DNA of 64,000 bases from Verrucomicrobiota bacterium (GCA_028293545.1 JAQGOP010000048.1:1-64000), one strand, 5' to 3'; positions 52,312 to 61,561 are shown, counted from the stretch's first letter. A program made the numbers and translations. The notes: generated by a model from the letters alone, not told the origin.

Positions 52312-54552
52312 ATGAACTCCCAACGTAGTCTCCTGTCCGCCGTCGGCGTCCTCCGCGCCGGATTGGCTTTCTTCGCCCTCGGCGGCGCGTGTGCGCTTGA
52401 TGCCCAGACCGCGCCGACCCCGGTATCATCGGCCCCCGGCGACGAAGTGGTGTTGAGTCCATTCGTCATCTCCGCCGACAAGGACAACGGTTATCAGGCG
52501 AGCAATTCGGTTTCCGCGACGCGGGTCGCGATCCCGATCCAGGACCTGCCGTTCACGATCAGCGCCCTGACCCGGCAATTCCTGACGGATGTGAACGACA
52601 ACGATCTCCTCGGCGCGCTGCGCTATGCTCCCGGCGTCAGCGGCGCTTCCTCCGACTTCACCGGCGGCAACGCCCAATATGTCGTGAACGGGTTTCCGCA
52701 GTATCCCCTCCGCAATGGATTTTTGAGCAGTGTTAATATTGCGGACACGGTGAACATCGAACGCGTGGAGGTGGTGCACGGGCCCGCGTCACTCCTCTAC
52801 GGCGCGATCCAGCCAGGTGGCACCGTCAACTTCATTACGAAGACGCCGCGGCCGAACGCGTTCGTCGACTTCACGGTGCAGGCCGGCAGCTATAATTTCT
52901 ATCGGTTTGAAACCGACATCAACCAACCGCTGATCAAGGACGCGCTCCTGTTTCGCTTCAATGGCGAGTACCAGAATCTTTTCCAATGGATCAAGCCGTA
53001 CCAATCGCGCGACTTCGACGCGGCTCCCACTGTCACTTGGAAGACATCCAAGAATTCCGAACTCACGGTGTCGTACGAATTGTTTCACCGCCGCGAAAGT
53101 CCTCAGAACTTCAAGAAGATCGATGTCCTCGACCCGAATACGTTCCAGGACCTGGGTGTGAACGTCATCTATCCCCATCCGCTGCCCCAGTCGTTCAATT
53201 TTCTCAGTAACCGCGACTGGCGGCGGACCGATCAGGAGATGCTGGATGTCGGAGAGACGGTCCGATTCGGCGAGCATTGGTATGCGAAGGGGGTTTTCGA
53301 ATGGACGAAGGGCCGGGTGGACGAACTTTACACGGGCGTCTCCAATCTGGTCGCGAATCCGGATGGCACCGTGCCATTGGAACAACGGCGGGTGCGCTAT
53401 CAGTTGGACCGCAACCGTGGTCACACGACGCAACTCGACCTCGCGGGTGACTACGATTTTGGCTTCATGAAATGGAAGCCGCTCTTCGGCCTCCATCTCG
53501 ATTCGCAGTATCAGTACGAGATTCAGCGGACGGCGGATTCCTCGCAGTATCCTCGGGCGTGGAATCTCTACGATCCATCGACTTGGGATTATAACGCTAA
53601 TCTGCCTGTCAACGCTTTGCCTCTGGGCTATGAATACGGGATCCGCTCCTCAGATCAGGCGTTCTACACCGTGCAAAGCCTGTCGTTTCTGCAGGAGCGC
53701 CTGAACCTGATCGGTGGCGTGCGCTATTCGATCGCCTGCAACCAGCAGGAGGACAATCCGGTCTTCGGGCCCGAGGGATGGGAACCGCAGTTCCGGACGA
53801 CCACCACGACGCCGCAATTTGGCGCCGGCTATAAAATTGTGCCGGGCCTCATGCTGTACGGTTCGTATAGCGAATCGTTCCAGCCACAGCCTTTCGGACT
53901 CTTCACGAACGATCTGCCGAGTGGTCCCGCGAAGCCGCTCATCGGCAAGGGTTACGAGGCCGGAGTCAAGACCGAGTTCCTCGATGGACGCCTCTCGGGC
54001 ACGATCGGGGTTTTTGACATCACGAACACGAATATCATCCAGACGATTGCGGGCGCTTTCAATCCAGTGACGGGAGTCGCCACAAGTTCTTCGATCCAGG
54101 CGGGCGAAGCAAAGAGCCGGGGGGCCACGGTGGAACTGTTTTATTCGCCCGCCAAGAACTGGCAGGTGTATGCGACGGCCTCATGGGATCATGCTTACAT
54201 CAGCAAGAATCCGGAAGATCCCACTCTTGTCGGGACGCCGCTCCAATATTCCACCCGGCATCTCGCGAGCCTCTGGGTCCGGCACGATTTTACCGGAAAC
54301 TGGAAAGGCCTCTACCTCGCCGGAGGCCCGAACTACACCGGGCCGAAGAGTTTTCTCGGGGGTGGCAATCCGATCTTCTTGAAGGGTTACACGCTCTGGA
54401 ACGCGCTCGTGGCATACGACGGCGCGTGGGGCGATCACAAGTATACGATCAAGCTGAATGTCGATAACCTGACGGACATCTATTACGACAACAGCAACTA
54501 CGATCGCGGGCTGCCGCGCCGGGTCATCGGCTCGTTCACTCTGCACTATTGA
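52312..54552 (+). CDS. TonB-dependent outer-membrane receptor (siderophore-receptor type)
   Basis: 746 residues. Signal peptide (LRAGLAFFALGGACALDAQ), a TonB-box-like VVLSPFVIS (about 45-53), plug domain (about 75-190: ILPFTISALTRQFLTD-type region, YVVNGFPQYP, ERVEVVHGPASLLYGAIQPGGTVNFITK) and a beta-barrel to the terminal SFTLHY. The length and plug match FhuA/ferrichrome-type receptors, but in this phylum the type is widely used near sugar operons. Regulation by a motif 2 operator and the downstream Na+ symporter and esterase argue for uptake of a carbohydrate-related compound. Iron transport is not excluded. Confidence 0.92.
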   Translation: MNSQRSLLSAVGVLRAGLAFFALGGACALDAQTAPTPVSSAPGDEVVLSPFVISADKDNGYQASNSVSATRVAIPIQDLPFTISALTRQFLTDVNDNDLLGALRYAPGVSGASSDFTGGNAQYVVNGFPQYPLRNGFLSSVNIADTVNIERVEVVHGPASLLYGAIQPGGTVNFITKTPRPNAFVDFTVQAGSYNFYRFETDINQPLIKDALLFRFNGEYQNLFQWIKPYQSRDFDAAPTVTWKTSKNSELTVSYELFHRRESPQNFKKIDVLDPNTFQDLGVNVIYPHPLPQSFNFLSNRDWRRTDQEMLDVGETVRFGEHWYAKGVFEWTKGRVDELYTGVSNLVANPDGTVPLEQRRVRYQLDRNRGHTTQLDLAGDYDFGFMKWKPLFGLHLDSQYQYEIQRTADSSQYPRAWNLYDPSTWDYNANLPVNALPLGYEYGIRSSDQAFYTVQSLSFLQERLNLIGGVRYSIACNQQEDNPVFGPEGWEPQFRTTTTTPQFGAGYKIVPGLMLYGSYSESFQPQPFGLFTNDLPSGPAKPLIGKGYEAGVKTEFLDGRLSGTIGVFDITNTNIIQTIAGAFNPVTGVATSSSIQAGEAKSRGATVELFYSPAKNWQVYATASWDHAYISKNPEDPTLVGTPLQYSTRHLASLWVRHDFTGNWKGLYLAGGPNYTGPKSFLGGGNPIFLKGYTLWNALVAYDGAWGDHKYTIKLNVDNLTDIYYDNSNYDRGLPRRVIGSFTLHY

Positions 54553-54576
54553 GCGCTCCATGGGCCTCCTTTCCGG

Positions 54577-54600
54577 CGCTTGCGGCCCACGCCGCAAGCG
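54577..54600 (+). terminator. Hairpin after TonB receptor
   Basis: CGCTTGCGGC-CCAC-GCCGCAAGCG is a perfect 10-base stem with a 4-base loop, 24 bases after the receptor stop and 51 bases before the symporter ATG. No T-run. Same placement as the hairpin at 35289 behind the other receptor. Confidence 0.55.
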
Positions 54601-54651
54601 GACGATGATCCGCAAAAATCCGTTGCGCTGGTTTACGCCGCCAACGCCCTC

Positions 54652-56424
54652 ATGATTACCGTCTACGATTACGCGGTCATTGCCTTCTACTTCGTTTTCC
54701 TGGGCGGCTTGGGTTGGTACTACCGCCACACCGCTGCGGACAGTGACGAGTTTTTCCGCGGCAGCGGCCAGATGCCTTGGTGGCTCGTGGGCACGAAGAG
54801 CTTCATGGGCTCGTTCAGCGCCTGGACTTTCACCGGCGCCGCCGCACTGGCCTACGACCACGGCTTCGTCGTCTTGGTCCTGTATCTAGCGAACGTTCTC
54901 ATGTTCGTCAGCAATTGGGCCTGGACCGCCGCGCGATTTCGCCAGCTGCGAGTGATCATCGGCATGGAAGCAATCCGGCTGCGGCTGGGTTTGGCCAACG
55001 AGCAGTTCTTTATCTGGATCAGTTACCCCGTGGGCTGGCTCGTCGCGGGAATCCAGCTGTACGGGCTCGGCATCATCTGCGGGTCGATGTTCCATCTCGA
55101 CGTCCGCACGATGATTGTCGTCTGCGGGCTCTCCATGATTTTCCTCTCCGCGCTGGGTGGCGCGTGGGGGGTCGCGGCGAGCAATTTTCTGCAGACGCTG
55201 ATCCTTCTCCCCATCACGCTCGTCGTGGCCGCGTACGCGCTGCATGTTTCCGGAGGCCTCGGGAATCTTCTCCACCAGCTGCCGCCCAGCAGCCGCGATT
55301 TTCTGGCCTCCGACGTTAAGGGTTTCGGGGCTTGGTTCGTCGTCGCCAATGTCCTCGACAAGCTTTTCAACGCGAATTCGCTGACGAATACGGGTGCGGT
55401 TTACCTGGCGGTCCGCGACGGGCGTGCGGCCCGCAAGGTCGCGCTCCTCAGTGCCGCACTTTTTTTGCTGGGGTCGGCGGTCTGGTTCCTCCCTCCCTGG
55501 ACGGCGCGGGCGTTGGGCTGGGATCTCCACGCCCTTTTTCCTGCCCTGGCTCGGCCGTCCGAGGGCGCGTTCCTGGCCGTGGTCGTCAAATTCTTCCCGG
55601 CCGGACTCATCGGACTTTTTGCCACTGGAATGATCAGCGCGACCTTGGCCACGATGGACAACAGTCTGAGTGGCAGCGCCGGCATCGTGGCGCGGTCGAT
55701 TTATCTGCCGCTCTTTCGGCCCAAGGCATCCGAGCGTGAGCTGGTGCTCGTCGGTCGGCTGGCGACGATCGTGCTCGGCCTGGTGACGATCGCGATCGCA
55801 CTCGTCTACACGACTTGGAGGGATGTCGGCGTCTTCCAATTGATGCTAAGCTTCGGGGCGATCCTGGGAATTCCCATGGCGATCCCGATCGTCTGCTGCC
55901 TTTTCCTGCGCCGGGCGCCCGATTGGGCTGCGTGGTCAACCGTAGTGGTCAATCTGGGCGCGGTCGGCCTTGGAACTTTTCTGGCCACCCTGCCGTCGTT
56001 TCAAGCGATGGTCGCACGAGCCGGTTTGAGTGCGTACCTCCAGCGTTTCGTTGAACACGATTATGTGTTCCTGGTCCTGTTCAATCTCGTGACCGGCGTC
56101 GGTTGGTATGTTCTCGTGGCGATCCTTTTCCGCGATCGCTTGAGTGCTCCGCGCCGCGCCCACGTGAAGGAATTCTTTCGCCGATTCGATACGCCCTTGA
56201 GCCCGGCCGAGCTTCGCGAGGAAGGTTCCGACTCCATCCGGACCGTTGGCATCGGCAAACTTGTCATGGGCTTTGCCGGCGTCATCGCCCTCCTGATCTT
56301 CATTCCCAATCCACTTCCGGGACGCCTCGCGATCCTCTTCTGCGTCGCCGCCGTCGGCCTGATTGGTTTCGGTCTCTACCGATTTGGTGGCCGCGTGACT
56401 CCCGCCGCGGTTAAAAAGAACTGA
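54652..56424 (+). CDS. Sodium:solute symporter family transporter
   Basis: 590 residues from ATG 54652. About 13-14 membrane helices of the SSS fold: TVYDYAVIAFYFVFLGGLGWYY first helix, SDEFFRGSGQMPWWLVG loop, FMGSFSAWTFTGAAALAYDHG, and the GMISATLATMDNSLSGSAGIVARSIY stretch with the Na+-binding serine-rich helix. Inner-membrane Na+-driven import of a sugar, cyclitol or carboxylate. The upstream extension to 54580 is rejected because it runs through the hairpin. It is 16 bases upstream of the two-domain esterase and probably shares the receptor's promoter. Confidence 0.92.
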   Translation: MITVYDYAVIAFYFVFLGGLGWYYRHTAADSDEFFRGSGQMPWWLVGTKSFMGSFSAWTFTGAAALAYDHGFVVLVLYLANVLMFVSNWAWTAARFRQLRVIIGMEAIRLRLGLANEQFFIWISYPVGWLVAGIQLYGLGIICGSMFHLDVRTMIVVCGLSMIFLSALGGAWGVAASNFLQTLILLPITLVVAAYALHVSGGLGNLLHQLPPSSRDFLASDVKGFGAWFVVANVLDKLFNANSLTNTGAVYLAVRDGRAARKVALLSAALFLLGSAVWFLPPWTARALGWDLHALFPALARPSEGAFLAVVVKFFPAGLIGLFATGMISATLATMDNSLSGSAGIVARSIYLPLFRPKASERELVLVGRLATIVLGLVTIAIALVYTTWRDVGVFQLMLSFGAILGIPMAIPIVCCLFLRRAPDWAAWSTVVVNLGAVGLGTFLATLPSFQAMVARAGLSAYLQRFVEHDYVFLVLFNLVTGVGWYVLVAILFRDRLSAPRRAHVKEFFRRFDTPLSPAELREEGSDSIRTVGIGKLVMGFAGVIALLIFIPNPLPGRLAILFCVAAVGLIGFGLYRFGGRVTPAAVKKN

Positions 56425-56440
56425 CGGGTTTGCTCACGCC

Positions 56441-58780
56441 ATGATCCATTCGGCTCGCCCCCTCCTTCGCCGGCCCCTGCTTTGCGCTCTCATCTTTTCC
56501 GGCGCGACCTTCGTCGGGAGCTCGGCCCTGGCGGCCGATGCGGGCGCGTCGTTGGAGACTTTGACCGCACGAGCGGACGTCGCGATCGCCCGTCCCGAAC
56601 TTTTGGCCTATCGGGGCTGGATCAAATTTCTGTTGGAGGAAGCGCGGGCAACTGCGGCGAAGGACGCGGGCAAAGGGGAGGCGGCCCTCGCGAAACAGCA
56701 TCGCTTGGACGACTGGCTGCAGCGGATTGCGGCTGATCCGGCGTTGATCGCCTCGCTGCGCGGCGTGCAGGAATGGGCGTACGAATCGCCGGTCGATGGA
56801 TCGGGCCAGCCTTTCAAACTCGTCATCCCGACCGACTACGATCCGGCAAAACCGGCGCCGCTTTCGATCTACATGCATGGCTCGGGCGGCAACCACTTGG
56901 AACATTCGACCGCGATGGTCGCCCATCCCGGCGGATTCGAAATGGCGGTCTTGGGTCGTGGGCGCGACGGAGGCTATCGCGCGTTGTCCGAAGCTGATGT
57001 TCTTCAGGCGCTCGATTACGTCGAGGCGCATTGGGCGATCGACCCGAATCGGATCGCCCTGCGCGGCGGAAGCATGGGCGGCGGGGGCACGTACCGCCTG
57101 GGGTCGCGCTACCCGCAGCGGTGGGCCTCGGGCCGGCCCGTCTGCGGGTTCGCGAGCGCGGTGCCAATGGGAAACCTGCTCACACTGCCGCTCTATGCGA
57201 CCCACAGCGCCGACGATCCGATCGTTTCGGTCCTGCACCAGCGCGGGCCGATCATGCGCCTGAACGAAATGGGTGGGCAGGCGATTCTCGATGAAACCAA
57301 CGGCCTCGGTCATTTCGCGTGGGATTATTCGGCGGGCACGGCGCGGGCCGTTGCTTGGCTGGCTGACAAGGTCAGGCCGGATTCGCGGACGGTTCGCCAT
57401 GTCGACTACACGGCGATCGACGGCGCCGCGGTGCGGGGATGGTGGGCCGAGATCGTGGAATGGGGCGAGGCACCGGCGAGCGCGCGTTTTGTCCTGACGG
57501 CCGGGTCTGGCAATACGTTGTATGCCACGCTGACGAATCTGCGCGGACTTAAACTTCTGATCAACGAAGCGCCGTTCGACCCGCATTTACCACTGCAGGT
57601 CTCAGTGAACGGCGAGCGGCCGATCACCTGGCCGGCGCCGCTGCCAGCCGAAGTCGTCCTCCGGCAGTCAGGATCCGCTTGGGAATTTGCGGCCCGAGCA
57701 CCGGCAGACCCGATCCGCCTCCACACGCCCGGCAGCGCGAATCTCCTGTATAACGGCGAGCCACTGCTCATTTGCTACGGCACCGGCGGAAATGCGGAGG
57801 AACAGGCCGCGATGAAGGCCGCCGCGGTGGCGGCGAGCCACAGCTGCAATGCCTCGTGGCCCGACGGCAGCGGCGAGGCGGGACCGGACGGCGTGCCGAA
57901 CAGCTACAACCTTTACGGCCAGTTACCGCTTCGGGCGGATCACGATCTGACCGATACGGAGATGGAAAATTGTCACCTCGTCCTGATCGGCACGGCCGCC
58001 CAAAACAAGATCGTGGCCCGGATGAGCGCCTCATTGCCCGTCCGATGGGATGAACAAGGCGTGGCGTGCAGTGATGGCACTCGCCTGACCGGTTCCGATC
58101 TCGCGCTGGGGCTCGTTTATTATAATCCGCTCTTCCCGCGCCGGTTGATCTACTGGGTCGCGGCCCGCACAACCGCAACCTATGCGGCCGGCGCGGTGAT
58201 CCCCCAGGTGATGTCGGGGATCCGCAACTTCGGATCGAATTCCTTTGGAGCCGACCTGCTCGTGATGACGGGCAAAGCGACTGTCCTTTGCGCGCGAAGT
58301 TTCGATTCGAAGTGGCAGTGGTCGAAGGACCGGGATGCCTCACCAGTCCTTGACTCGACTCTCTCCAGCAGCCTGGGATTTTCGGCGGCGCTGGGGCGGG
58401 CGATTTGCCGCGCGAGTGGCGCGGATTTGGCACTCGTGCTGGCCGCGAATTCGTCCCTCGGACCGGTCGGAGTGCCCGGCATCACGCGCGTGTCCGACCT
58501 GGCGTCCTTTTACGCGAATGAGCCGGTGGGCGTGATGGAATTAGCCGGCACCGAGTTACTCCGAATGGAACGACTCATGGCCAAGCATCCGGAAGTCCCG
58601 CTGGTTTTGTCCCGCATCGACGCGAAGCCGATTGAACCCGACCGCCGCTATCAAGTGGCGCTGCCCGTGGATGTGCTGTGGTCCTTCAGTGCCCTATTTA
58701 ACTTCGCGCCGTCGCACTACCGGTTGACCGAGATCGACACCGCGGAGGCGATCGGGCGCTATATTTCTCCTGCGCGTTGA
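56441..58780 (+). CDS. Secreted esterase fused to a 5'-nucleotidase-C-like domain
   Basis: 779 residues. Signal peptide (LLCALIFSGATFVGSSALA). Residues about 110-310 form an alpha/beta-hydrolase of the PHB-depolymerase/prolyl-oligopeptidase type: oxyanion IYMHGSGG, nucleophile LRGGSMGGGG with Ser211, acid SADDPI, and base region NGLGHFAW. Residues about 330-430 form a linker beta domain. The last about 150 residues (AICRASGADLALVLAANSSLGP, ITRVSDLASFYANEPVGVMELAGTELLRM) resemble the substrate-binding C-terminal domain of 5'-nucleotidases, without a metallophosphatase domain. The fusion is unusual. It is in an operon with the symporter, so it probably releases the imported unit in the periplasm. 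Confidence 0.78.
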   Translation: MIHSARPLLRRPLLCALIFSGATFVGSSALAADAGASLETLTARADVAIARPELLAYRGWIKFLLEEARATAAKDAGKGEAALAKQHRLDDWLQRIAADPALIASLRGVQEWAYESPVDGSGQPFKLVIPTDYDPAKPAPLSIYMHGSGGNHLEHSTAMVAHPGGFEMAVLGRGRDGGYRALSEADVLQALDYVEAHWAIDPNRIALRGGSMGGGGTYRLGSRYPQRWASGRPVCGFASAVPMGNLLTLPLYATHSADDPIVSVLHQRGPIMRLNEMGGQAILDETNGLGHFAWDYSAGTARAVAWLADKVRPDSRTVRHVDYTAIDGAAVRGWWAEIVEWGEAPASARFVLTAGSGNTLYATLTNLRGLKLLINEAPFDPHLPLQVSVNGERPITWPAPLPAEVVLRQSGSAWEFAARAPADPIRLHTPGSANLLYNGEPLLICYGTGGNAEEQAAMKAAAVAASHSCNASWPDGSGEAGPDGVPNSYNLYGQLPLRADHDLTDTEMENCHLVLIGTAAQNKIVARMSASLPVRWDEQGVACSDGTRLTGSDLALGLVYYNPLFPRRLIYWVAARTTATYAAGAVIPQVMSGIRNFGSNSFGADLLVMTGKATVLCARSFDSKWQWSKDRDASPVLDSTLSSSLGFSAALGRAICRASGADLALVLAANSSLGPVGVPGITRVSDLASFYANEPVGVMELAGTELLRMERLMAKHPEVPLVLSRIDAKPIEPDRRYQVALPVDVLWSFSALFNFAPSHYRLTEIDTAEAIGRYISPAR

Positions 58781-58805
58781 AGGGCCAGCAAAGGGCCGCC
58801 GGCTC

Positions 58806-59882
58806 TCAGGTCGACCGGTCGTAGATTTCCAAGCTGACGACCGAATCAAGGGGTTGGCCCGCCCGAAAGCGCTGCAAGTTGGCCAGCGCCAGATCTCCGC
58901 AATGAGCCAGTCGGTCGTCGGTGGGACTGCCGAGGTGAGGGGTGAGCGTCGCCGCCGCGAGGCTGCGAAGTGGCGAGTCGATGGAAAGCGGTTCGCACGC
59001 GAAAACATCCAGCGCCAGGCGAATCCGACCGGCGGTCGCCAGCTCGGCGGCAGCGGCTTCGTCAATCAAGGCACCTCGGGCCACGTTCACGAAGACGGCA
59101 TCCGGGGGCAAACGTTCGAGGATTTCCCGGTTCACGACGCCGCGCGTCGCGGGCGTCAATCCCTCGAGTTCAAATAACACCTCGGAACTGGCGAAGAGAT
59201 CCGCGAGCGACTGGCATTGTCGCACGCCTGCCTCTTGGAAAAGTCCGGCGGGCACGCCGGCAGAGTAAGCGGAGATTTCCACGCGGAAAGGCGCCAGCAA
59301 GCGGACCAGGTTGCGCGCGGCGGCGCCGAAGCCGTGAATCCCGACGCGTTTTTCGAAGAGCGTCTTCGTGCCGGAGGGAAATTCGGACCAACCCTTCTCG
59401 CGGTGCATGAGGTCGCCAAAGTACTGCCCGCGGCGCAGCGCCGAAAGCGCGTGAAAAAGGGCCGCCTCGGCGAGTCCTTCGCTCACACTGTCGCCCCAGT
59501 TGGTCACGAGCAGTCCCCTCTCGATCAGTGGTCGCGGGATCAAATTCCTGACCGTCCCGCCGACGTGGCAAACCAAGGCCACTCCGCTGGTGTCGATGGG
59601 CAACGCGGGGGTCGACCACGATGTGACCAGAATTTCGGGCCGCGTTTCACGCAGCAGGTCAGCCCACCGGCTTGGTTCGGAACAGTCGAACAACTCGGCG
59701 GTGGGCAGGAGGGCGTGCAGCCGCTCGGGACCGCCGGCGGTGCCCTGGAAAAACATGCCCACTTCCTGGGGCGTCAGGGCAATCAGCGCGCGTGGAGCCG
59801 ACGGGTGCGCGAGGGGAGGGTGGGGGTGCGATGCAGCCGGATTCAAGAGTGGGAAGGGACGCGCGCGCTGGAGTTCGTTCAA
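58806..59882 (-). CDS. D-isomer-specific 2-hydroxyacid dehydrogenase
   Basis: 358 residues. NAD-binding domain with GIHGFGAAARNLV (the usual GxGxxG has its last glycine replaced by alanine), VNVARGALIDEAA (catalytic Arg), a glutamate in FACEPL, and TPHLGS (catalytic His). It interconverts a 2-keto acid and a D-2-hydroxy acid. The start is taken as TTG 59882, preceded by GCAGGA, but is uncertain because the first about 25 residues are not conserved-looking. A motif 2 operator lies 12 bases upstream, placing it in the second LacI regulon. It is convergent with the esterase. Confidence 0.87.
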   Translation of the reverse strand: MNELQRARPFPLLNPAASHPHPPLAHPSAPRALIALTPQEVGMFFQGTAGGPERLHALLPTAELFDCSEPSRWADLLRETRPEILVTSWSTPALPIDTSGVALVCHVGGTVRNLIPRPLIERGLLVTNWGDSVSEGLAEAALFHALSALRRGQYFGDLMHREKGWSEFPSGTKTLFEKRVGIHGFGAAARNLVRLLAPFRVEISAYSAGVPAGLFQEAGVRQCQSLADLFASSEVLFELEGLTPATRGVVNREILERLPPDAVFVNVARGALIDEAAAAELATAGRIRLALDVFACEPLSIDSPLRSLAAATLTPHLGSPTDDRLAHCGDLALANLQRFRAGQPLDSVVSLEIYDRST

Positions 59883-59894
59883 CGTCCTGCCGGT

Positions 59895-59906
59895 TCAATA
59901 AGTTGA
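59895..59906 (+). promoter_or_regulatory. Putative operator motif 2
   Basis: TCAATAAGTTGA, 12 bases upstream of the dehydrogenase start. It departs from the consensus at two positions. In the rest of the gap 59907-60210 I see only a doubled GGTTCA-NNACCCG-like element near 60016-60055 and no gene. The RidA gene starts at 60211. Confidence 0.5.
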
Positions 59907-60210
59907 AGGCCGTCGACCGCTGGGCTCGCTCCGGGAGACTCGGTCAGCTGATCTTTCCTCCCACGCCCCCGGCTATTTTCACCGAGTTGGGGCTGCGCTG
60001 ATTTTCGCACGCGTGGAAAGGTTCAGCACCCGTGACGGAACGGTTCACGACCCGGACGAAACCCAGCTCGGAGCAACGGGGGCGACGCGGGCGTGGTGAT
60101 GAAATCAGCGGATTACCAAGGGACGGCTTGTAGTTGAAGACGACGCGCGATCTTTTCCTCCTGCGATCTCGCCGGCGAAATTTGGCCCGCAACCTCACTT
60201 TATTTTACCC

Positions 60211-60576
60211 ATGAAACTCATCGACACCGATCCCGATTTTCCAATCAGCTCCGCGGTCATCACGCAGGGCCGTCTCCTCGAAGCCGTGATCGTCGGCATT
60301 CGCCCGGAAGAATCGAAACCCGTCGGGGGCGGCGCTGCGGCGGAGATGGCCGAGATCTTCCGCCAGTTGGACGCTCTGCTCCAATCACAGGGTTTGGCCC
60401 GGTCGCACGTCGCCTCGGTCCGCCTCTATCTCCAGCACGTGAACCGCGACATTCCCGAGGTAAACCGCATCTACCGGGAATACTTCGGCGGTCACGCGCC
60501 CTGTCGCCGTGGCTATGGTGTCGATCTGCAGGCGGGGCTCATGGTCGAGGCGGCCTTTGTCGTGGAATTTCCCTGA
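60211..60576 (+). CDS. RidA-family protein
   Basis: 121 residues with the RidA chorismate-mutase-like fold: EMAEIFRQLDALLQSQGLARSHVASVRLYL central helix and strand, active-site Arg100 (in CRRGYGV) and Glu113 (in MVEAAF). It hydrolyses reactive imines or enamines, or acts as a ligand-binding relative. It is transcribed alone, divergent from the hydroxyacid dehydrogenase, and may come under the same motif 2 operator 305 bases away. It is closer to the general YjgF-like class than to the RidA in the five-gene operon. Confidence 0.88.
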   Translation: MKLIDTDPDFPISSAVITQGRLLEAVIVGIRPEESKPVGGGAAAEMAEIFRQLDALLQSQGLARSHVASVRLYLQHVNRDIPEVNRIYREYFGGHAPCRRGYGVDLQAGLMVEAAFVVEFP

Positions 60577-60671
60577 CGCCAGGATGCGCTAAGGAGAGTG
60601 GGGCTGTCCGAAGCCATTCCTCGGCTGGTTTGAAATTCGCGTCCCTTGGCGGTCAAATGCATGGTTACGGC

Positions 60672-61160
60672 CTAGGCCGAAGCCACGTCGATCAAACGCG
60701 GATCGAGCTTGAGGGAGAGTGGCTTCGCCCAATGGACCCGTTTTTTGAACTGCGGATGAGCGGGGTTCAGAATGTAATTCCACGCACCCGGCACCACCGC
60801 CGACGGCACGCGCAGCGCGACCGACCGAAGCGACCGCAGCCAGGCATCGCCCAACGCCACCGTCTTGGGATGAATCAACGGATCATTCCATCCGCGCGGC
60901 AGTCGGTTGTTTCCGAGTCCCGTGATCGCCGTCGACGGCATGTGCAATCGAAACCGTACCCGCGGATCCACCCGCTCCTCAGGTGTCGACGCATGGACCA
61001 GGATTTCCACGATACAAAGGGCGAGGGATTCGCCGCAATAGATCGCAGATAACCCCGGTGAATTCCACCGCCCGCCCGCAATCCGGGCGCCTTCTCCCGT
61101 TCGTGCGCTCGAGACGAAGATCTCTTTTTCGATTCGCCACAGCTCGATCATCCCCGCCAT
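60672..61160 (-). CDS. RES-domain toxin
   Basis: 162 residues from ATG 61160. RES domain named after conserved Arg, Glu and Ser: LWRIEKEIFVSS (Arg), GGRWNSPG, AIYCGESLALCIVEILVH (Glu, Ser). RES toxins of the ParT/MbcT type modify or degrade NAD+ or ADP-ribosylate targets and arrest growth. The ATG overlaps the antitoxin stop (ATGA), typical of a TA operon with antitoxin first. The long upstream frame to 61331 overlaps the antitoxin and is rejected. Confidence 0.88.
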   Translation of the reverse strand: MAGMIELWRIEKEIFVSSARTGEGARIAGGRWNSPGLSAIYCGESLALCIVEILVHASTPEERVDPRVRFRLHMPSTAITGLGNNRLPRGWNDPLIHPKTVALGDAWLRSLRSVALRVPSAVVPGAWNYILNPAHPQFKKRVHWAKPLSLKLDPRLIDVASA

Positions 61161-61555
61161 CAGGCCAGAACCCCGTAATGGATTCGTTGCAGCAGGTTTT
61201 CGACCGTGCGGGCTCCGACCTCGAGGCGGGCGACTTCCACCGGCACGCGGTTCGCCAGCCCGAACTGGCTGCGTTTCAGCCATGACCGCGCCCCCGGGGG
61301 ACCCCCGACCGCCTCGCAGGCCATGAACCACAATCGAGCCAGTCTCACAATGCGCTCGGATTCATCGACGGCGAACCTGCCCTGGGCCTTGCGGCGGGTC
61401 ATGGTCGCCGCGGGAATCTGGAGAAGTTCAGCCAAGCGGCTGATCGGCATCTCCAGCCACTCGGCCAGGTGATCCGCTTCGGCCCATTCTAAACCCGCGA
61501 CGATCTGGCGTTCCGCCTTGCCGGCATCATGGACGACAGTCTCAAGATTGGTCAT
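61160..61555 (-). CDS. Xre/MbcA/ParS-type antitoxin
   Basis: 131 residues from ATG 61555. It has the two-part layout of DUF2384 antitoxins: an N-terminal helical DNA-binding region (LAEWLEMPISRLAELLQIPAATMTRRKAQGRF) and the C-terminal toxin-binding region (ESERIVRLARLWFMACEAVGGPPGARSWLKRSQFGLANRVPVEV). It neutralises the RES toxin downstream and probably represses the operon promoter. The start is ATG 61555; TTG 61561 is the alternative. Confidence 0.9.
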   Translation of the reverse strand: MTNLETVVHDAGKAERQIVAGLEWAEADHLAEWLEMPISRLAELLQIPAATMTRRKAQGRFAVDESERIVRLARLWFMACEAVGGPPGARSWLKRSQFGLANRVPVEVARLEVGARTVENLLQRIHYGVLA

Positions 61556-61561
61556 GCTCAA

